DNA of 19,021 nucleotides, from contig DLGU01000042.1 in the NCBI GenBank assembly GCA_002482865.1, positions 1 through 19,021 of the forward strand, given 5' to 3'. Of the stretch, positions 15,716-19,021 are shown one piece after another. Position 1 is the first letter of the stretch; each line of letters starts with the position of its first letter. Below the pieces are notes generated by a model. That model was not told the origin of the DNA and did not search any database. It was given only the letters and a program-made list of their open reading frames with translations. A program made the position numbers and the translations under genes. Source of the DNA: Porphyrobacter sp. UBA7686 (lineage in GTDB: Bacteria; Pseudomonadota; Alphaproteobacteria; Sphingomonadales; Sphingomonadaceae).

Positions 15716-17382
15716 AGATGCGTGCCCGCTCTTTTGCAGCCGCATTGCTGGCCGCTGGCTTGATCGCTGCGGCTGCCAATCCGGCTTACGCACAGGCCCA
15801 AAGTCAGGGATCCGGCCAAGGTCAAGGTCAGGGGGGCGACACCCCCGGCCAGCGCGGCAACCGCGTGGTCCAGCCCTATATCGAGGTCGGGCAGATCGTC
15901 TCGGCCGAACTGAGCCCCGGCAATGATGTCGTCACCTTCACGCAGGTTGCAGTGGGCGTGGATATCAACGTGCAGGGCCGCAACAGCGGCGCAGCGGTCT
16001 CGGTCCGTTATGAACGCAATATCGGCTACGGCGATGACAGCGTCGACACCAACACCATCAGCGGGGTCGCACGCGGCACGCTGGCGCTGGTGCCGAACAC
16101 GCTGAGCCTTGAAGCGGGCGCGCTTGCCTCGCGCAGCCGGATCGACGCGGGCGGCGGCACCACCGCCAACCCGCTGGTGCGTGAAGATGCCGAAAGCCGG
16201 ATCTACAGCTTCTACGCCGGGCCTAGCCTCAACACCCGCGTCGGCGATGTCGACGTGCAGGGCGTGGCGCGCGTCGGGTACAACCGCTTCGAGGCCGATG
16301 ATGCGCTGGTCACGCAAGCGGGCAACACCATCGATGTGTTCGATGACAGCGTGACCTATCTCGGACAGCTGCGTGCTGGGGTTAGTCCGGGCGAGGTGCT
16401 GCCGGTCGGCCTTGCGGTGACAGCAGGCGGCTTTCAGGAAGATATCGGCAATCTCGATCAGCGGGTCCGCGATCTGTTTGTGCGCGGTGATGTGACCTTG
16501 CCGGTGTCGCGCACGCTCGCTCTGGTGGCGGGTGCGGGTTACGAGGACGTCGAGATTTCGAGCCGCGATGCCGTGCGCGATGCCAATGGCGTGCCGGTGA
16601 TTGGCTCCGATGGCCGCTTTGTCACCGATCCCAACGCCCCGCGCCGGATCGCCTTTGATGTCGACGGCCTGCTGTGGGATGTCGGCGTGCTGTGGCGGCC
16701 GTCCTCGCGCACCAGCCTTCAGGCTTCGGTCGGGCGGCGCTACGACTCCACCACCTATTACGGCACCTTCACCTATGTCCCCAGCCAGCGCAGCGCTTTT
16801 GCTGTGGCGGCCTATGACGGGGTGAGCGGCGTCGGCGGCACACTCAACAACGCGCTGGCGGGTCTTTCGAGCGATTTCGAAGCGATCCGTAACCCGGTGA
16901 CGGGTGATTTCGGCGGGCTGGTGAGCGGCACCGAAGGTCAGGCGTTGATCGGCGGCGTCGGCTCGACCCGTTCGGCAGCGTTCCGCGGGCGCGGGGTGCG
17001 TGCGTCGTACCAGCGCACAATGGGCCGCACCGTGGCGGCGCTGGGCGCGGGCTACGACCGGCGCACCTTCATCGCTGCGGCCGGGACGGTGCTCGCTCCG
17101 GTGAACGGGCTGACCGATGAAAGCTACTATGTCATCGGCGGTCTCACCCGCCAGATCGGGCAGGATGCGAACATCACCACCAATGCCTACGTCAACTGGT
17201 TCAACGCGGCCGGTAACAACAACGACGTGACGGCGATGGGCGCTTCGGCGGCCTATAATCAGTCAATCACCCAGCGGCTTGTCGGCCGGGCAGCGATTGC
17301 GGTCGATTACTTCGACAGCGAATTCACCGCCCAGGACTTCGCCTTTGCCACCGCGCTGGTTGGCCTGCGCTACAATTTCTGA
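15712..17382 (+). CDS. PEP-CTERM system-associated outer-membrane beta-barrel protein
   Basis: The 556-residue product has a Sec signal peptide (positive MKMRARS, hydrophobic to about residue 25, cleavage near AYA at 25-27). A Gln/Gly-rich linker follows (28-50, with GSGQGQGQGG), then about 500 residues of alternating beta-strand pattern. It ends in GLRYNF: a terminal Phe after alternating hydrophobic residues is the beta-barrel assembly signal. This fits the TIGR03016/BBP2-type barrels (from memory) that accompany XrtA exopolysaccharide loci; the role, perhaps outer-membrane passage or secretion, is not established. ATG 15712 overlaps the kinase stop; ATG 15718 is an alternative. The ATPase gene follows after 15 bases. 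No cysteines are apparent, as expected for a barrel. Confidence 0.88.
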   Translation: MKMRARSFAAALLAAGLIAAAANPAYAQAQSQGSGQGQGQGGDTPGQRGNRVVQPYIEVGQIVSAELSPGNDVVTFTQVAVGVDINVQGRNSGAAVSVRYERNIGYGDDSVDTNTISGVARGTLALVPNTLSLEAGALASRSRIDAGGGTTANPLVREDAESRIYSFYAGPSLNTRVGDVDVQGVARVGYNRFEADDALVTQAGNTIDVFDDSVTYLGQLRAGVSPGEVLPVGLAVTAGGFQEDIGNLDQRVRDLFVRGDVTLPVSRTLALVAGAGYEDVEISSRDAVRDANGVPVIGSDGRFVTDPNAPRRIAFDVDGLLWDVGVLWRPSSRTSLQASVGRRYDSTTYYGTFTYVPSQRSAFAVAAYDGVSGVGGTLNNALAGLSSDFEAIRNPVTGDFGGLVSGTEGQALIGGVGSTRSAAFRGRGVRASYQRTMGRTVAALGAGYDRRTFIAAAGTVLAPVNGLTDESYYVIGGLTRQIGQDANITTNAYVNWFNAAGNNNDVTAMGASAAYNQSITQRLVGRAAIAVDYFDSEFTAQDFAFATALVGLRYNF

Positions 17383-17397
17383 CGGGATAAGCGGCTC

Positions 17398-18570
17398 ATG
17401 TACGAACAATTCTACGGCTTCAGCGGGCGACCCTTCCAGCTCACCCCCGACCCGCAGTTCTATTTCGAGAGCACCAGCCACAAGAAGGCGATGAGCTATC
17501 TTGGCTATGGCCTGGCGCAGGGTGAAGGCTTCATCGTCATCACCGGCGAGGTTGGCGCAGGCAAATCGACGCTGGTCGCCCATCTGATGGAGCGGATCGA
17601 TCCGGCGGCGTTGACCGTGGCGCAGGTCGTCACCTCCGCGCTCGACGGGGCCGAGGTTGTGCATGTCGTGGCGCAGGCGTTTGGTCTGCATGTCGAAGGG
17701 CAGGACAAGGCCGGGGCGCTGGGCGCGATTGAGCGCTTCCTGCAGGACGAAGCGCGCGCGGGCCGCCGCTGCCTGCTGGTGGTCGACGAGTGCCAGAACC
17801 TTGAGCTGACCGCGCTGGAAGAGCTGCGGATGCTCTCAAACTTCCAGCTCGGCGCGCATCCTTTGCTGCAAAGCCTGCTGCTCGGCCAGCCCGAGTTCCG
17901 CCGTATGGTCGCGCATCATCCGGGGCTGGAGCAGCTGCGCCAGCGGATCATCGCCTCGCACCATCTCGAAGCGCTGGATGCCGGCGAGGTCGAACATTAC
18001 GTGCGCCACCGGCTTCGCCATGTCGGGTGGGACAATCGGCCGATGTTCGATGCCGGGTTGCTCGAGAGCCTCTATCGCCACACCGGCGGAATTCCGCGCC
18101 GGGTCAATCAGGTGATGAACCGCCTGTTGCTGCTGGGCGCGATTGAGGAGTGTGATACCCTCAGCCTCGTCATGCTCGACGATGTGATTGCGGAAATGGC
18201 GGCGGATCAAAGCCGCGGCGCACGCGGTGCGAGCGATCTGCGCTCCGCACCCGCCGCTGCGCCTCAGCCTGCCGCTCCGGTGGCGCAGGGCAGCCTGCCC
18301 GCAACCGAAGTCGCCGCGCTGCTGGCCGAACGCGATGCCCGCACCGCCGAGCTTGAAGCCGCGATCAGCGAATTGCAGGCCGCCGGAATGGGGCAGGGTG
18401 CAGACGGCGAAGCGCTTTCGCCCGAGGAAGCCCGCATCGCCGAAGCCCGCTTTGCCACGGCGCTCGAACGGATCGAAGCACGGCTCGAAGAGCAGGAGCA
18501 ATCCTTCCGCCATGTGCTCACCATGCTGATCGAGTGGCTTGAGGAAGACCCGTCGCGCGAGGCGGCGTAA
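17398..18570 (+). CDS. XrtA-associated ATPase (ExeA/GspA-like AAA)
   Basis: The 390-residue product starts with MYEQFYGFSGRPFQLTPDP, the hallmark opening of the ExeA-like family (TIGR03015 type, from memory). Walker A is GEVGAGKS (50-57) and Walker B is LLVVDECQN (126-134). TGGIPRRVNQVMNRLLLLG (229-247) carries the sensor-2/arginine region. The AAA part ends near 275. A Pro/Ala-rich linker (about 283-302) then leads to a Glu/Ala/Arg helical tail (303-329 and 343-383) likely to form coiled coil. No membrane segment is seen, so it is cytoplasmic or peripheral. By analogy with ExeA it may power remodelling or assembly of an envelope complex; the family's role in exosortase loci is unproven. ATG 17398 follows the barrel stop by 15 bases. 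Confidence 0.93.
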   Translation: MYEQFYGFSGRPFQLTPDPQFYFESTSHKKAMSYLGYGLAQGEGFIVITGEVGAGKSTLVAHLMERIDPAALTVAQVVTSALDGAEVVHVVAQAFGLHVEGQDKAGALGAIERFLQDEARAGRRCLLVVDECQNLELTALEELRMLSNFQLGAHPLLQSLLLGQPEFRRMVAHHPGLEQLRQRIIASHHLEALDAGEVEHYVRHRLRHVGWDNRPMFDAGLLESLYRHTGGIPRRVNQVMNRLLLLGAIEECDTLSLVMLDDVIAEMAADQSRGARGASDLRSAPAAAPQPAAPVAQGSLPATEVAALLAERDARTAELEAAISELQAAGMGQGADGEALSPEEARIAEARFATALERIEARLEEQEQSFRHVLTMLIEWLEEDPSREAA

Positions 18571-18574
18571 CGCC

Positions 18575-19021
18575 ATGAACGCCCCCTTCCAGCCACTTTC
18601 TGAACGACTTGCAACCGGAGCCAGTCTTGGCGCTGCGCAGGGTATCGTCAACGGCCTGTCGGTCGATGTGGAAGACTGGTTCCAGGTCGGCGCTTTCGAG
18701 AACGTCATCGCGCGCGGTGAGTGGGACAGCATCAAGACGCGCGTGGAGGACAATGTCTACCGCGTGATCGATCTGTTCGCCGAAGCCGATGTCAGCGCGA
18801 CCTTCTTCACGCTGGGCTGGGTGGCCAAACGCCACCCCAACATGATCCGCCGCATTGCCGACGCAGGCCATGAACTCGCCAGCCACGGCTATGACCATGC
18901 GCGGGTGTTTACCATGGATCGTGTGGGCTTTGCCGAAGACATCCGCAAGGCGCGCGCCATCATTGAGGATTGTTCGGGCGTGGCAGTCACCGGCTATCGC
19001 GCGCCGAGCTTCTCGATCGAC
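18575..19021 (+). CDS. XrtA-system polysaccharide deacetylase (NodB-like, DUF3473 type), N-terminal part
   Basis: The gene starts at ATG 18575, four bases after the ATPase stop, and runs off the window, leaving 149 residues. Motif 1 is LSVDVEDWFQVGAFE (28-42), the DVEDW form of the NodB metal/catalytic Asp motif typical of the XrtA-associated subfamily (TIGR03006, from memory). ATFFTLGWVA (75-84) follows. Motif 2, GHELASHGYDH (98-108), supplies the two metal-binding histidines, and motif 3 is GYRAPSFS (140-147). It would remove N-acetyl groups from the exopolysaccharide. No signal peptide is visible, which leaves its compartment open. The C-terminal DUF3473 part, expected for this family, is outside the window. 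Confidence 0.92.
   Translation, partial: MNAPFQPLSERLATGASLGAAQGIVNGLSVDVEDWFQVGAFENVIARGEWDSIKTRVEDNVYRVIDLFAEADVSATFFTLGWVAKRHPNMIRRIADAGHELASHGYDHARVFTMDRVGFAEDIRKARAIIEDCSGVAVTGYRAPSFSID

Overview
The window looks like chromosomal DNA of a high-GC alphaproteobacterium, most likely Sphingomonadales (an Erythrobacter/Porphyrobacter-like organism). This rests on gene content: an ETF-QO, ispE, ilvD and NAD(P)HX-repair housekeeping block, followed by a type 1 exosortase (XrtA/PEP-CTERM) exopolysaccharide locus in the arrangement I associate with sphingomonads. The genus is an inference. No rRNA, tRNA, CRISPR array, transposase or phage gene was found. No stretch longer than 300 bases lacks a gene.

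Region 1 (1-6645, all + strand) is housekeeping and tightly packed. It runs: tail of ETF-ubiquinone oxidoreductase, a small unknown gene, ispE, an N-formylglutamate amidohydrolase-family gene preceded by an imperfect 65-bp palindromic repeat, ilvD, a small lipoprotein that starts inside ilvD, the fused NAD(P)HX epimerase/dehydratase, and a RlmD-type rRNA uracil methyltransferase. The last four genes overlap one another, which suggests co-transcription.

Region 2 (6642-9541, - strand) runs leftward from a divergent start at about 9541: a GNAT/FemAB-like acyltransferase, an acyl carrier protein, and two alpha/beta-hydrolase-fold proteins associated with exosortase A loci. The second hydrolase has lost its recognisable catalytic residues. 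The block ends tail-to-tail with region 1, sharing a TTAA that serves as stop for both genes.

Region 3 (9551-19021, + strand) starts only about 9-21 bp from the divergent gene. It holds an AMP-forming acyl-CoA ligase and a fold-III PLP decarboxylase (ATGA overlap). After a ~200-bp leader comes the envelope export machine: Wza-like lipoprotein, Wzz-like chain-length protein, BY-type tyrosine kinase, outer-membrane beta-barrel, ExeA-like ATPase and a polysaccharide deacetylase cut by the window edge. xrtA itself and the glycosyltransferases are not in the window and probably lie to the right.

The most interesting point is functional. Ligase + ACP + PLP decarboxylase + acyltransferase is the same enzyme set that makes and transfers a decarboxylated aminoacyl-ACP in butirosin biosynthesis (BtrJ/BtrI/BtrK/BtrH). 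Here it is wired into an exopolysaccharide/protein-sorting locus, so this may be an undescribed pathway that loads, decarboxylates and transfers an amino acid onto the polysaccharide or an envelope acceptor.
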